Of a stretch of DNA of 64,000 nt, positions 31,665 to 42,659 are shown in pieces. The translations under genes were made by a program, and so were the position numbers. Source of the DNA: Muscardinus avellanarius (lineage: Eukaryota; Chordata; Mammalia; Rodentia; Gliridae); the NCBI GenBank assembly GCA_963383645.1, contig OY726561.1, forward strand, positions 139,209,965-139,273,964, written 5' to 3'. How positions within the stretch are numbered: position 1 is the stretch's first letter; every line of letters begins with the position of its first letter. The notes under the pieces are model-generated. The model worked only from the letters and a program-made list of their open reading frames with translations. It was not told the origin of the DNA and made no database searches.

Positions 31665-33003
31665 CTACTGAGATATGCTATGTCCTTTGGTTGCCCTTTT
31701 GAATCTATCCCCTTGCTCTTTTTTTGATTGAACTATCTGGGTTTTTTCAGTGTTAAGCTTTATATTTTAGAGATTAGTCCTCTATCCACAAAGTAGCTGA
31801 CTAACATTTTCTCCCATATTGTAGGCTTTCTCTTTAGACCCTTTAATTTTTTCTTTTGCTTGCAAAGAAGCTTTTTAATTGCATGCGATTCCATTTATTG
31901 ATTCTCCATTTTATTTCCTGAGCTTTGGGGGTCTTATTGAGGAAGTCTTTATCAGTGTTTATATATTGGAGAGTTCTCTTCTATTAATTGTAAAGTTTCT
32001 GGTCTAATTTCTAGGTCTTTGATCTACCTTGAGTTTACAGTTATATTAGGTGAGAGATAGGGACTAATTTGCTTCTTCTGCATATAGATATCCAATCTTC
32101 CCAGAACCACTGGTTGAAAAGGCTGTCTTCCCTCCAGTATGTTTTTGGCTCCTCTGTTAAAAATCAACTGGCTATCAGTGAGGATTTGACTCTGTATCTT
32201 TCTCCTATTCCACAGGTCTATATTAGGGAAATGCAAGTCAAAACTATCCCAAGATTCCTTCAAACTTCACTTAGAATGGAAATCATCAAGAAGAAAAACA
32301 ATAAATGCTGGCTAGGATATGGGGGAATAGGAACTCCTGAACATTGTTGATGGGATTGCAAATTAGTCCAACTGCTGTGGAGATCAGTATGGAGGTACCT
32401 CAAAAGAGTGAACCACCTTATGACCCAGCTATACCACTCAGTATCTTTTCAAAAGAATTAAAGTCATAAAACTACAGTGATACACCCATGTCCATGTTCA
32501 TAGCAGCACAATCCACAACAGCCAAATTACGGAACCAACCTCGGGATTCATCAAGAGATGAATGGATAAAGAGAATGCGGTTTATACACACAATGGGATT
32601 TCACTCGGCCATAAAGAAGAACAAAATTGTGTCATTTGCAGGAAAATGGATGGAACTATAAAATATGCTAAGCGAGATCAGCCAGTCTCAGAAAATCAAA
32701 GATGGTCTGTTTTCTCATATTTGTGGAAGCTGGAGAGAAAATGGGGAATAAAGTAACTTCGGACAGTTGAGGAGAGATCAGTACAATAGTGGAAGGGGTT
32801 TGGAGAAAGGATGTGGGGAGGGTAAAAGTGAGAATTGATGAAGGAAACAGTTCAAATAATGCTAAGTGCATATATGAAGGTATCACTACTAATTTTACTA
32901 ATTTATATGGGGAGGGAGGAGGAGGAAGCAGTTGGGACGCAGAGGAAAACATACCAACCACTGTGTGCATGTATGCTTGTATCGTTTGGATTGGGTTATT
33001 TTT
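31665..33003 (+). mobile_element. L1 with a 5' inversion (twin-primed insertion)
   Basis: 31665-32218 is the complement of ORF2 C-terminal sequence; at 32219 (tatattagggaaatgcaag) the orientation flips to sense and continues through the ORF2 end and 3'UTR to about 33003. In L1 coordinates the inverted piece ends just upstream of where the sense piece starts, exactly what twin priming yields. Neither part is an open frame. Confidence 0.8.
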
Positions 33004-33017
33004 AAATTATATAAACA

Positions 33018-33223
33018 GCCGGGCATGATGGTGCACACCTGTAACCCCAGTACTTGGGAGATTGAGATGGAAGGATTACAAGTTCAAGGCCAGCCTCAGC
33101 AACTTAGTAAGACCCTGTTTCAAACTAAAAAAAAGTAAAATCAGACTGGGAGTATAGCTCAGGGGCAGAATACCCTTGAGTTCAATCCTTTGTATCACAC
33201 ACATACACACAAAATAAATAAAT
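33018..33223 (+). mobile_element. B1-dID SINE with target duplication
   Basis: Plus-strand copy flanked by aaattatataaaca (33004-33017) and aaattacataaaca (33224-33237), one mismatch. It inserted at the end of the L1. Confidence 0.9.
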
Positions 33224-33239
33224 AAATTACATAAACATT

Positions 33240-35230
33240 AATGTTAAGGAAAATTATGATGTGGAACGCAGAATTTAATGTTTTGTGTAATACATGCTCA
33301 TTAACCTGGTAATTACCTGTTGCTTTAGTCAAATTGTATGGTTCTTAACACTATTGGTTAATTTTGCATTTTGTATGTAGTACCCAAATATGTATTTACT
33401 CCTATAATCGTATTCTAATTGGTCCAATTTAAGACTACAGCTAAATAGAAATCTACAGAACAAATTTCTGGGTCAGACTTATTTTTATTTTAGAAATGGG
33501 CTTTTGCTACATCGTAATTCCCAAGAACAGTCCTGGTCATACAGAGTCTTCATGTATTTCAAGACTTCTATTTTCTTCCAGCAAAAACCAAGTTGCATAC
33601 AAAGCAAAACATGCTAAAACAGAAAACAAAAGAATCATAGCACAAAACAGAAGTTCTTATAATCACCTTCTTCTCCTTTTTTTCTTTTTTATAAATTCCA
33701 TTTTTGAACTACAGGCCATATCCCGACAGGTGGGTTCACAGGCAGTCTGTGCTATGTACAACATTAGGGTTGTACCACAACTAAAGGTATGATGTGGTTT
33801 TCTATTCCTATAAATACATAAAAAACATACCTAGGAAAGTCTAAGCTCTTTTTACTCAAAAGTCCAATTCGAGATATAGATATGATAAAAAACTAGGACA
33901 AAATCTTCTTCAGGTAGAGCCATCCTCAAAACTGACCAAAATGAATGAACACAGCTGTCAAATACAAGATTCAATCAGCTCTTCCAGTTTGGAAGATAGA
34001 ACTCTTCCTGTTCTCAGAAGAGGTGAAATTATTCCCAGCGTCTTGGGTCTGTTCATTGCTATCTTCATTCAGAAAAGTCTTTCCCTCGGATTGAGCCCTA
34101 GAACAGAACTTAGCACATTTATCCAATTATTTTCAGGAAATTTCCTGACTCCAGATGATCTGTGCTTTCTGGCTGGAGCCCCACGGGTCATCAATACCAA
34201 CAGGGCTTTCTTTTCTGCTTTGATCATTTTGCACCCTCACCATCTGCAAAACAGAAAACCATGTGCTGCCTTTAATGTATTTATTTAAATCGTCCCCTCT
34301 GGAGCTCAGCCCTTTACATGCTACGGATGAAACAAACACAAGTGGCTTTTTCCATTTTCAATAGTCAAAATAAAACCGCATGCTGTGATAATAGACGCAA
34401 ATTAGAAATACATGAGTAGAACTCCTACCTGGGGTAATAGTGGTGCGTTGGTGATGTGAGACTCCCTGCTTAGCAAATTCAGCAGCTGGGCTCATTAAAC
34501 AGACATTTGAAGGAAGGTACAACAGAGCCAAGGTCAGGGGTCTACTCAGGATCCCCTTGCCTTCGTTTTCTTTTGGCATTAATTTCTAGGACATGATGCC
34601 TTGCCCTCCAAATTCTCCTCCCTCCCCGTCTCCAGTCACCGCCATGGGAACTTTTGCTCCCAACACCAGCACCTACTAGTCTATTCTCCAGAGAAATACT
34701 TTTGAGCTACAGGAGCAGATTCGACCACCTGCTTCGGGAGTACCAGGGGCGCTTATGACCCTCCTGGGAATTTACCTCCCGCCCTATGGCAGCTCTCCAC
34801 CTTCCCGAGTAAGAAAACCCAGTTTCCCCTGCCTCCGTCTTCGAGGCGTAGCTCAGACCCTGGAGTTCACTGGAGGCTCAGGCTTCCGCGCCCTCTAAGG
34901 GACTTTGCTGAGAAGGCAGCCTGGTATGGCCTGTTCTGGTCGTGCTTTCTCCACCCTCTTCCCAGTTCTCCGGAGAGCCTGCCTATTTAGTCTATCTGGT
35001 GCACACAATTCTCAATCCAGGGTGGGTCGGGGAGCAGCAGGCCCACGACAGAATCTTCGAGAGGCTCTGGCCTCGCTGGCTTCCAGAGATTTTGCTTATG
35101 GACCAATAGCAAGGAGAAAGGGAAAATCACGTGTGTCTTGCCTTACACATTCGAAAGCTAACACCTCGTTTTCTTTATGAGTTTAAGTAGTTGAAAATAT
35201 GTAGTTATATGCTCTACTATAAAAGTGACA
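33240..35230. other. Unassigned interval, largest repeat-poor stretch
   Basis: About 2 kb with little recognisable repeat. On the minus strand near 34265-34145 a possible acceptor (gttttgcag) precedes a short frame (MVRVQNDQSRKESPVGIDD...), and 34820-35120 is moderately GC-rich with a CCAAT-type string (gaccaatagc, 35101) and an E-box (cacgtg, 35129). None of this is enough to call a gene. Confidence 0.3.
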
Positions 35231-35234
35231 CTTA

Positions 35235-35440
35235 AACAGTGTGGTGACGCACGCTTGTAATCCCAGTACTTGGGAGGCTGAGACAGGAGGACCGCAGGTT
35301 CGCAGCCAGCCTCGGCTACTTAGTGAGGCTCTTTGCAACCCAGTGAGACCCGGTTTCAAAATAAAAAATAAATAATAGGGCTGAGGGTATAGCTCAGGGG
35401 ACAGAATGTCCCGAGTTTCATTCCCAGGACCACACACACA
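35235..35440 (+). mobile_element. B1-dID SINE
   Basis: Plus-strand copy with a CA tail at 35430-35445. Confidence 0.8.
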
Positions 35441-35589
35441 CACAAAATTCCTGCGAAAAGGATACATGCTTGTCCATGATCCCCAGAGATGTGACCGCCC
35501 TCCTGCACAAAATACCTATTAATACCCAGTGAAAGGGGCTCCCATGAAGGAAGGCTGACCTGGGTTCAGTATCTACAATTCAAGGCCAA

Positions 35590-35822
35590 GGGTGCTGAGC
35601 GCTGGCCTGCATCAGTCACCTGGAGGGACTCCAGTGATCGCCAGAGTTCCCAGTGGGGGAGGTCTGTCTGGGGTGGGATTGAGAACCTGCATATCTAATG
35701 AGTTTCCAGAGACTGCTGATATTGTGAGACTGACCAAATCAGTACGGTCGGGTATCTTAAAGTGGTTTGCCAATAAAAACTGTAAGGCTGGTAAGGATCA
35801 CACTTTGAGAAACTGCATTGGA
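35590..35822 (+). mobile_element. MER5A-like hAT (Charlie) MITE
   Basis: Order of MER5A blocks: gcctgcatcagtcacctgg, then gggattgagaacctgcatatctaatgagtttcca, then cacactttgagaaactgc at the right. A non-matching insert lies at about 35715-35785. Confidence 0.5.
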
Positions 35823-35829
35823 TAATGGG

Positions 35830-36690
35830 AAAAATAAAGACAAAGAAACAAACCCTGGATTTGCATAAAGGGAAAGGAAGGGGGACGCTTTAAGAATACA
35901 TGTTCAAATCCTGCAAATGTACATTGCAATAAGCAAATGGAAAATCTGTCAATTAATTAAATGCATAGAATAAAAATGTCAGAAAGATGGACAGGTTTAA
36001 AAAAAAAGACCACTCTTCTTTGGGAAAACAAGAAATAAACAAGGTGATATGAAGCCTGATAATTTTGCACGATGGATTCTTATCTTTAGGTTTCACTATT
36101 ATCAGAATTTGATAACTCATACAGGAATAGTTCCTGGTGATTCCATTCTGGCACATTGCATACTTTGAGCTTTATACAGATCATCTGCAGCTTTTGACAA
36201 CTGAGAGGGACATTTTCTTTGTCATGGTCTGACTTTAAGGTGATCTTATGTTGTAGAAACAATTATAGAGGAGGAATCACTGTGGCAAACAGCACTGGAT
36301 TGTGTGAATATTCTTAAGACACTAGGATGTCTGTGGCTTCCATTTCTTTATCTGTAAGACCATAAAGTACAACTCAGTGACTTCGAGAGTCACTTCAATT
36401 GTTGAATTCTAAGCTTCCATGATTCCAAAGAGGGGGGGGGGAAACCCTTAATTGATATTTTCTAAAGAAACTGAGATTGGTTGCACAGAGCGGGGCTGGC
36501 CAATAATCACTCAACTAACTTGTGGGCTAGAGCTCTAGATGCAATAGTACAATACAAAACCTTGGAGAAAATGAAGAAGAATGATAATAACAAGAAGGGT
36601 ATTAGATATGCCCACGTGGTGATAATCCTTGTGATGCTACTGACCTTATCATTGGGGGCAACAAATTACCTTAAGATGTCCAACGAGACT
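35830..36690. other. Unassigned interval
   Basis: AT-rich; includes a 10-base G run at about 36432. No gene recognised. Confidence 0.35.
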
Positions 36691-36699
36691 GACTCAATC

Positions 36700-36832
36700 A
36701 GAATTTACAGGAGCATTTCCCAACATGAATCCACCTTGGAACCACCTGGAGAACTTCAAAAAGTACTAATGCCTGGGTCTCACCCCCAGAGAATACGATT
36801 TTATTAAATGTGAGCCATGGGCTGGACTTTAG
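36700..36832 (-). mobile_element. Partial MER5A-like MITE
   Basis: Contains ccaccttggaaccacctggagaactt, then tgcctgggtctcaccccc, then agccatgggctgg in MER5A-like order. Strand is inferred from the block order and is less certain than the family. Confidence 0.45.
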
Positions 36833-36834
36833 AC

Positions 36835-37112
36835 TTTTCAAAAATTTTATGCTGAAGCCACAACCCACCAAGTGACAATATTGGACATAGGGCCTTTAAG
36901 GAGGCGATTCAGATTGAATGAGGTCATAAGCGTAGAGCCTTGAACTGGTGACCTTGTAAGAAGGGCAAGAGACATCGGGGCTCTCTCAACTGTAAGGACA
37001 CAGCGATGAGGCGGCTGTCAACAAGCCAGCAAGAGCGCCTTCATCAGGAACCTATGAGCTAGTGTCTCGACCATAGATAGACCTCCAGCCCCCGAACTGT
37101 GAGAAACAAATG
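36835..37112 (+). mobile_element. MLT1-type MaLR LTR, plus strand
   Basis: Sense order: tgctgaagccacaaccc, gggcctttaaggaggcgatt, atgaggtcataagc, aagaagggcaagagacat, gtaaggacacagcgatgaggcgg, cctccagcccccgaactgtgagaaa. This is the standard MLT1 layout; a good length match. Confidence 0.7.
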
Positions 37113-37379
37113 ACTCCTATATGAGCCCCCCAGTCTACGGTATTTGCATGGCAGCCTGGACAGAGTGAGCCATTCCCCCGTGCACTGCTCCCGTCTGCCT
37201 CTGATCTACCCCTGACGCCTCCTTCCAAAGGTCGAGAAAACACACTGATTGGAAGTTCTCAAGCCAGAGCGTGGCACTGAGCCTTTTGGGGCCTCAGTTT
37301 CTCCGACTGCATAGTAGCAATAGTATTTCCTGTCTTTCATACAGGGCTTTGGAAGGGATCTGGGGAGATAATATATAGG

Positions 37380-37500
37380 ATTTCCTCCTCCTCCTTCCTC
37401 CTCCTCCCTCTCCTCTTCCTCCTTTTTCTCCTCCTTTTCCCCTTCCTCTTCCTCCTCCTCCTCCTTCTCCTTCTTCTTCTCCTTCTCCTTCTTCTTTTTC
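37380..37500. repeat. (CCT)n / TTC polypyrimidine tract
   Basis: About 120 bases of T and C in interrupted triplets, ending at the minus-strand SINE. Confidence 0.9.
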
Positions 37501-37502
37501 GT

Positions 37503-37685
37503 GTGTGAGAGGGTGCTGGGGATTAAAACCAGGGCCATTTTACCGCCTAGCTACACCCCAAGCCCTGTTTTATTTTTTATTTTGAAACAGGGTCTCGCTA
37601 AGTTGCTGGACGTCTCTCTAAGTTGCTGAGGCTGCCTTTGCGCTTGCGAGCCTCCTGTCTCGACCTCCCGAGTACTGGGATTAAC
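37503..37685 (-). mobile_element. B1-dID SINE
   Basis: Minus-strand copy, moderately diverged. Confidence 0.75.
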
Positions 37686-37689
37686 AGTA

Positions 37690-38690
37690 CTTTATACCTG
37701 CTTTCCAGTTCTGGTTTTTGACAACACAACTAATTTTTTTCCCTGCCCTTCTGGATCTTCTCTCCCTTGCCTTCTTATTTGGGGGCCCCTCTTTTAACCC
37801 TGCCCTGCCATCCTTACCTGCTGCACTGTTTCCTCTGCACTGACCTCCCCCCAGGGGAAGCCCAGACAAAGGAACGGGGGCTGGGGGTCTTCCGCTAGTG
37901 CACTCAAGATTACCTTTCGCTCCTTGACGCTGTCGTTGGCTGGAGCTGCCATTTCTCCTGCGTCCACCTCTCCCTCGTCATTCACCATCAATTCCCCAGG
38001 TAGAATTTGCGGATGGAGTCAGCAGCCATCCCGGAATCACTGATAGGAGTGTTCCCTAATTCAAAGGAATGCTGCTCCTGGGAACCAAGCTCACGGCGCA
38101 GCCGGCTGTTCTCTGTATTCCATCCAGCTCAGGAAGAATGCTAAGGCGATAGGGAATAGAGGAAAAATTGGTTAGTCAAGTCCCTTGCGAGATTAAATGG
38201 AAATACCGCCTGATAATAGAACAGGAATACATTTTATGTATGTGATTGGACTAGCCCCAATGTACTTGGCAGATGGAATTTGACTTGGGGACAATCGTTT
38301 AATATTCTGAAGGGGAATTAGACATTTATATGTCTCAGTGGTTTAGGACTCCAAACCAATTCTGTTTTCATCACTGAATTTTTATTGAGTACGTAGGACT
38401 GTGCTTTGCAAAATCAGACTTTTAAAAAATGCACCTGCCAGGCTTCATATGTGTTTCTTTTTCTAAATGGCAAAGCTTTTATTTTCTTTTTATGTTTTTC
38501 TTTCGCTCCAACCTTTGATACTATAAGCTTTCTGTTTTGGAACTCCCCAATATTAGAGTTTTATTATTTAATTACTAATAAGGTACTAATAAGAGGCCTT
38601 TTGGGGGGTAAAAATAACAGAAATGAAAATAAGGTTCTTTCTAATATAAATCATATCTATCTGTTAGGAATTTGCCTGACTTCTTTTCTT
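37690..38690. other. Unassigned interval with a weak exon candidate
   Basis: On the minus strand, 37991-37910 is open (DEGEVDAGEMAAPANDSVK) and ends ERK followed by gtaatc, which could be a splice donor. I do not recognise the peptide and no acceptor or partner exon is evident. The rest is AT-rich. Confidence 0.3.
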
Positions 38691-38691
38691 T

Positions 38692-38902
38692 ATTTTTTGC
38701 AATACTAGGGATTAAACCCAGAGGCATTCTACTTCCAAGCTACACCCCGCAGCCCTATTCTTATTTTTTGTTTTGAAACAGGGTCTCACTAAGTTGCAGA
38801 AGACCTGACTAAGTAGCTGAGACTGGCTGTGAACCTGCAATCCTCCTGTCTCAGCCTCCCAGGTGCTGGGACTACAAGCATGTGCCACCGCGCCCAGCTT
38901 TG
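38692..38902 (-). mobile_element. B1-dID SINE
   Basis: Full minus-strand copy. Confidence 0.85.
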
Positions 38903-39010
38903 TCTGACTTTTTTAATCTTGGGGTTGGGATAAGACTTTCACCATTTTCTGTCAGCTATTAAATATAACTCTTAAATTCCAGGGACCCCAAGTCCGGGGT
39001 GACGTTCATA
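38903..39010. repeat. First member of a dispersed direct repeat pair
   Basis: The block aatcttggggttggga ... taaattccagggacccc reappears, diverged, at about 40418-40540 as aaatcttggggttgaga ... taaattccagggttccc. Same orientation, 1.5 kb apart. Family unknown to me. Confidence 0.5.
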
Positions 39011-39084
39011 ACTGCAGGCCTGTATTGCTGTCATAATCCCCAATACCAAAAATAAAATAAATAAAAAATACTGTGAAGTGAATA

Positions 39085-39330
39085 GTGCTAAGTCGGGTCC
39101 CTTCCCCACGTGAGGTCAGCGGGAACAGGATGTGGAACCCGGGAAGCCAGAAGCGGAGGTATCGCGAGAATCCAGGTGCCGCGAGACTACAGATGGTGCG
39201 AGAGAATCGGCGTGCCTATAAAACATCGGTGCCTCCGATCCACCTGTGAGTCAGCAGGCCGATGAGGACTGTGCGCGAATCTCCAGAGGCGAGGCCCATC
39301 AGTCCCTTCCCCCGCGGCCGGCGGTCTCTG
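39085..39330. promoter_or_regulatory. Small CpG-rich patch with TATA-like box
   Basis: CpG density is far above the surroundings. Three CGCGAGA/GCGAGA strings lie at 39163, 39181 and 39199, followed by a TATA-like ctataaaac at 39217-39225. This could be a relic or active promoter reading to the right, or the U3 of an unrecognised LTR. No downstream coding exon is visible. Confidence 0.35.
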
Positions 39331-39547
39331 ATGACCCGGTTGGTGTTTTTACCTCCCTCCTAAACCCCCAAACTCTATTTTCAACCTAACAAATAGCATT
39401 TTAGATTCCACAAGCACATCCCAAAGTTTGCATCCTGAAATCTAAAATGCCATTCGTTTCACACCACTTTCTTATTTAATTTTATTTTTTGGTACTAACT
39501 AGGGATTGAACCCAGGGGCATTCTACCTTCAAACTACACCCCCAGCC

Positions 39548-39602
39548 TATATATGTATGTATGTATATATATTATATATAAATATATATATATATATATA
39601 TG
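39548..39602. repeat. (TA)n microsatellite
   Basis: TATG and TA units, about 55 bases, between nested SINEs. Confidence 0.9.
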
Positions 39603-39603
39603 T

Positions 39604-39796
39604 AATTTTTGGGGGTGGTACTGGGGTTCCTGGAAGCCCTTCTACCTCAGGGCTAGGCTCCCAGACCTATTTTATACTTTTTATTTGGAAACAGGGTCTC
39701 TTAAGCCAGCGCAGCTGGCTTCCGAACCTGCGTGATTCTCCTGTCTCTGCCTCTCAAGCCCAGGGATTACAAGCATGCGCCACCACGCCCAGCGCC
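39604..39796 (-). mobile_element. Young short-form B1-dID SINE
   Basis: Shows the short-form features: gtactggggttcctgg at the ID end and the compressed ttaagccagcgcagctgg junction in the B1 unit. Confidence 0.85.
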
Positions 39797-39925
39797 CTTT
39801 TTATATTTAAAGACAGGGTCTTGCTAAATTTCTGAGCTGGCCTCAAGCCTGCAACCCTCCCATCTCAGCCCCCCAAGCACACACCTGGGATAACAGGCGT
39901 GTGCTTGGCTGTGAAGCGCCTGGCT

Positions 39926-40968
39926 TTCTGTTATTTTCTTAAGGACTGTTTCAGTTGCAATATTTCCCAAACTGGGGACTTCTCAAGTCACAATACAGCG
40001 TCTTCTGTGCCGCCATTTTCTGGGCTGGGGTAGGTGATGTTCGCACACTTGGCTCTCAGATCTTTGCTGGATTATCTGTTGATAACCTGGAGAGAGAGAG
40101 AGTGAGAGGCAATTTTACCCTCCGATATTACCATACAAGGCGGCTCATCTTTTCCTGGGGCTGGCAGCGTTTGCAAAAACAAACTTATCCCATAAGGGAC
40201 CAGGCAGTATAGGCAGACACTGAAATACCTTGTTGTTGGCCAAGTCAACAAAAGATGTAGCAACGATCCAATGAAAAATGCCCATGCTCTGTTTGTTACA
40301 GGCTGCCGGTGTAATTCAAAAACACCTCTTAATTCCTCCTGTCAATTTATTTTTCTCTCTGGAAATGGAGGATCTTTCTAGAAGATCCTCTTAGCTATTG
40401 AAATTGTCTGCCTTTTTTCTTTTTTTAAATCTTGGGGTTGAGAGAAGACACCATTATTTTTGTTTTGTTTTGGTTTTTGTCTGTTACTGAATATATCTCC
40501 TAAATTCCAGGGTTCCCGAGGACCCTGTGAGTCCCAGGGCTCTATGAATGCCAAACATTTTTTACATTTCTGCAAACCCTAGCAAATTCCAGCAGCCATG
40601 GACAACTGTTCAGTGTGGCCGCCGCTCCATCCCTGACTCCCAGTGCAGGCCGGCATTTATTTGGTGCTGTACGATCTTGAGTATGTTCTGTACTCTGTCT
40701 AGAGGTATCACCATGGGCAGAGGCTGGGCAGCCACTCTCAATGCCCCGCAATGTGAAGACATTCTTAAAAACCCCTGTGTGGTTGTTCCTGCACTGGCTG
40801 GGATAGACTATCGAAGACATTCGAACCTACGGCTCATAAAAATTCAAGTCAGAACCAAGGACAATTTGTAATGAAAGGATGAAATAGAAGTCCTGGGAGC
40901 AGGTGGAGGGTGGTAGCAGCTGGCTATTATTTATTTATTATAGCAGTATGCTGTGTTAAGGGTTTAGT
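39926..40968. other. Unassigned interval with the second dispersed-repeat member
   Basis: Holds the related block at 40418-40540. The part 40545-40880 has overlapping frames on both strands (92 and 107 codons) with no domain I recognise. Confidence 0.35.
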
Positions 40969-41720
40969 AATTGAAGTATAGTTTAACGGACAGGAGCACA
41001 GATCTGGGCTCAGAATGCGTGGGGTTGAATCTAGAATGTGACAACTATTAATCGGGAGCTTTTGAGCAAGTGACTTAATGTCTAAGAACCTCAATTTCTC
41101 TCTTATAAAAAAAAGGAGCTATGATAGTCGGGCATGGTGTTGCACACCTGTAATCCCAATACTTGGGAGACTGAGACAGGAGGATTACCAGTTTGAGGCC
41201 AGCCCCAGCAATGTAGTAAAGATCCTGTTTCAGAATAAGAATAAATAAATAAAAAGGGTTGGGGATAAAGTTCAGAGGTAGAATGCTCCTAGGTTCAATT
41301 CTCAGTACCAATAAAAAATAAATTAATTCATTGAAAGTGCCGGAGTTAGCCAGGCGTGGTGGCACACGTTTGTAATCCCAGCATTCAGGAGGCTGAGACG
41401 GGTGATCATGGTTCTCAGCCAGTTTCAGCTACTTAGTAAGGTCCCTTGCAACTCAGTGAGACCCTGTTTCAAAATAAAGAATAAAAAAAAAAATAGGGCT
41501 GGGGGTGTAACTTGGAGGTAGAATGTCCCTGGGTTCCATCCCCAGTACCACAAAAAAAGGGGGTTGGGGGTTTAGCTCAGAGGTAAAATTCCTCTGAGAT
41601 CAACCTCCAGTACCATGAAAAAATAAAAAATGGGGGCTATGACTGTTCCCCTGTGAGGACCATGCTGATGATTAGATTTCACAATCCTTTCGAAGAGCCT
41701 TAGCACATTGCAAATATTCA
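40969..41720 (+). mobile_element. MIR SINE split by three younger SINE units
   Basis: The MIR left part (40985-41126) shows ggacaggagcacagatctgggctc, the cag core equivalent, gagcaagtgacttaatgtctaag and cctcaatttctc. After the inserted SINEs it resumes at about 41631 with ggggctatgactgttcccctgtgaggacc and ends agccttagcacattgcaaatattcag. Recombining the two halves gives a near full-length MIR. Confidence 0.75.
41127..41622 (+). mobile_element. Two B1-dID SINEs and one lone ID unit in tandem inside the MIR
   Basis: Copies at 41127-41312 and 41346-41552, followed directly by an ID unit at 41556-41622, all plus strand. The strings aaggagctatga (41113) and gggggctatgac (41632) suggest the target duplication of the first insertion. 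Confidence 0.8.
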
Positions 41721-41963
41721 GAGATCGAGTTAAAGGAAACATCTCGCCCATTTAGGATTTCCTGGTGAGAACTCCCGATGGGGCAGCAGCGGGCTCCAGG
41801 TCAAGGGATGGGCTCTCTGGGAGGTCCTCTCTTGCCTGTCACCCCCTCGCACTCCCCCTCTCCCCACTGACCTGAGAGTGTTGCTAAGTCGGCCCATAGA
41901 TGGCGCACAGAGACATCGAGCCCACTGCAAAGGCAATACAAGAGCAACTTTTGCGTGACTTAC

Positions 41964-42640
41964 AATGGGCAGGCCATCTAACCGAATGGACAAATGGCTT
42001 GATAAACTTGAGTTAGTCCAGCTCTGTCCTGTGGATCCACCTAAGCTGCACTAAGCGATGATCCAGGGGTGGCTGCCTAATGCCTCGAGTTCTTTGTTAC
42101 TGTGTACGGGACCAAAGGAAAATACAAACAGAGAGTAGCCTTGATGCTTGGCTCTCAGAGACACATTCCTTAAAATGTCCTTGTCTAGAGGGTTGGCTTC
42201 GCTGGCTGATACTATGAGGATGACTTTGTCCTTCCGCAGATTGGGGGTTCCTGCAAAGACGTTGTCAATGGTCCGCTGCCGGACATGGCCACTAAGAACA
42301 TCTTCATCGAGCTGCTGAAGAGAGCCCTGGAGGCGATCTTTCATTTGGTGGACTCAGTTGTAAGTAGTCAAATCAAATCCCAGGTACACAGGGCAGCTAA
42401 CCTGGGAGAGAGTAGGTGAGGACAGCCACTCTGTCTCCCAAGGTGGCCGTCAGAGGATGGGGCCAGGTGAAAGTAATCGAGCCCTGAGATTATAAATGCT
42501 TTCACGTGCTGGAACTCATCACGCCCTACTCGTTGGGAAGCATCTACCAGGGAAGCCACATCCATGTAATATTCTTGGAGAGAGTCATCTCCAGGTGTAT
42601 AAGTAAGACTTGACTCTTCTTTCATGCCACTGAATAACTC
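41964..42640 (-). pseudogene. Collagen VI C-terminal von Willebrand A domain exon, broken
   Basis: The minus strand starts near ELFSGMKEE and gives a vWA domain: MDVASLVDASQRVG (strand A with a changed metal-site motif), VKAFIISGLDYFHLAP, then GDRVAVLTYSLP, VYLGFDLTTYN, MKDRLQGSLQQLDEDVLSG, IDNVFAGTPNLRKDKVILI, NPLDKDILRNVSLRAKHQGY, SLFVFSFGPVHSNKELEAL and KFIKPFVHSVR. Defects: a one-base shift between HLAPSS and GDRVAV (near 42442), TGA after TYN (near 42344), another one-base shift after GSHP (near 42066), and TAA after RTEL (near 42010). A consensus donor GTAAGT lies at 41963-41958. Domain length is normal, about 220 residues. Confidence 0.85.
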
Positions 42641-42659
42641 AAGTCAGTCTCCTTAGCAG

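Larger units (their letters stand above)
39483..39925 (-). mobile_element. Old B1-dID SINE split by a young one
   Basis: ID part at 39483-39548 and B1 part at 39797-39925, both minus strand. Between them lie a (TA)n run and the young SINE at 39604-39796. Confidence 0.7.
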
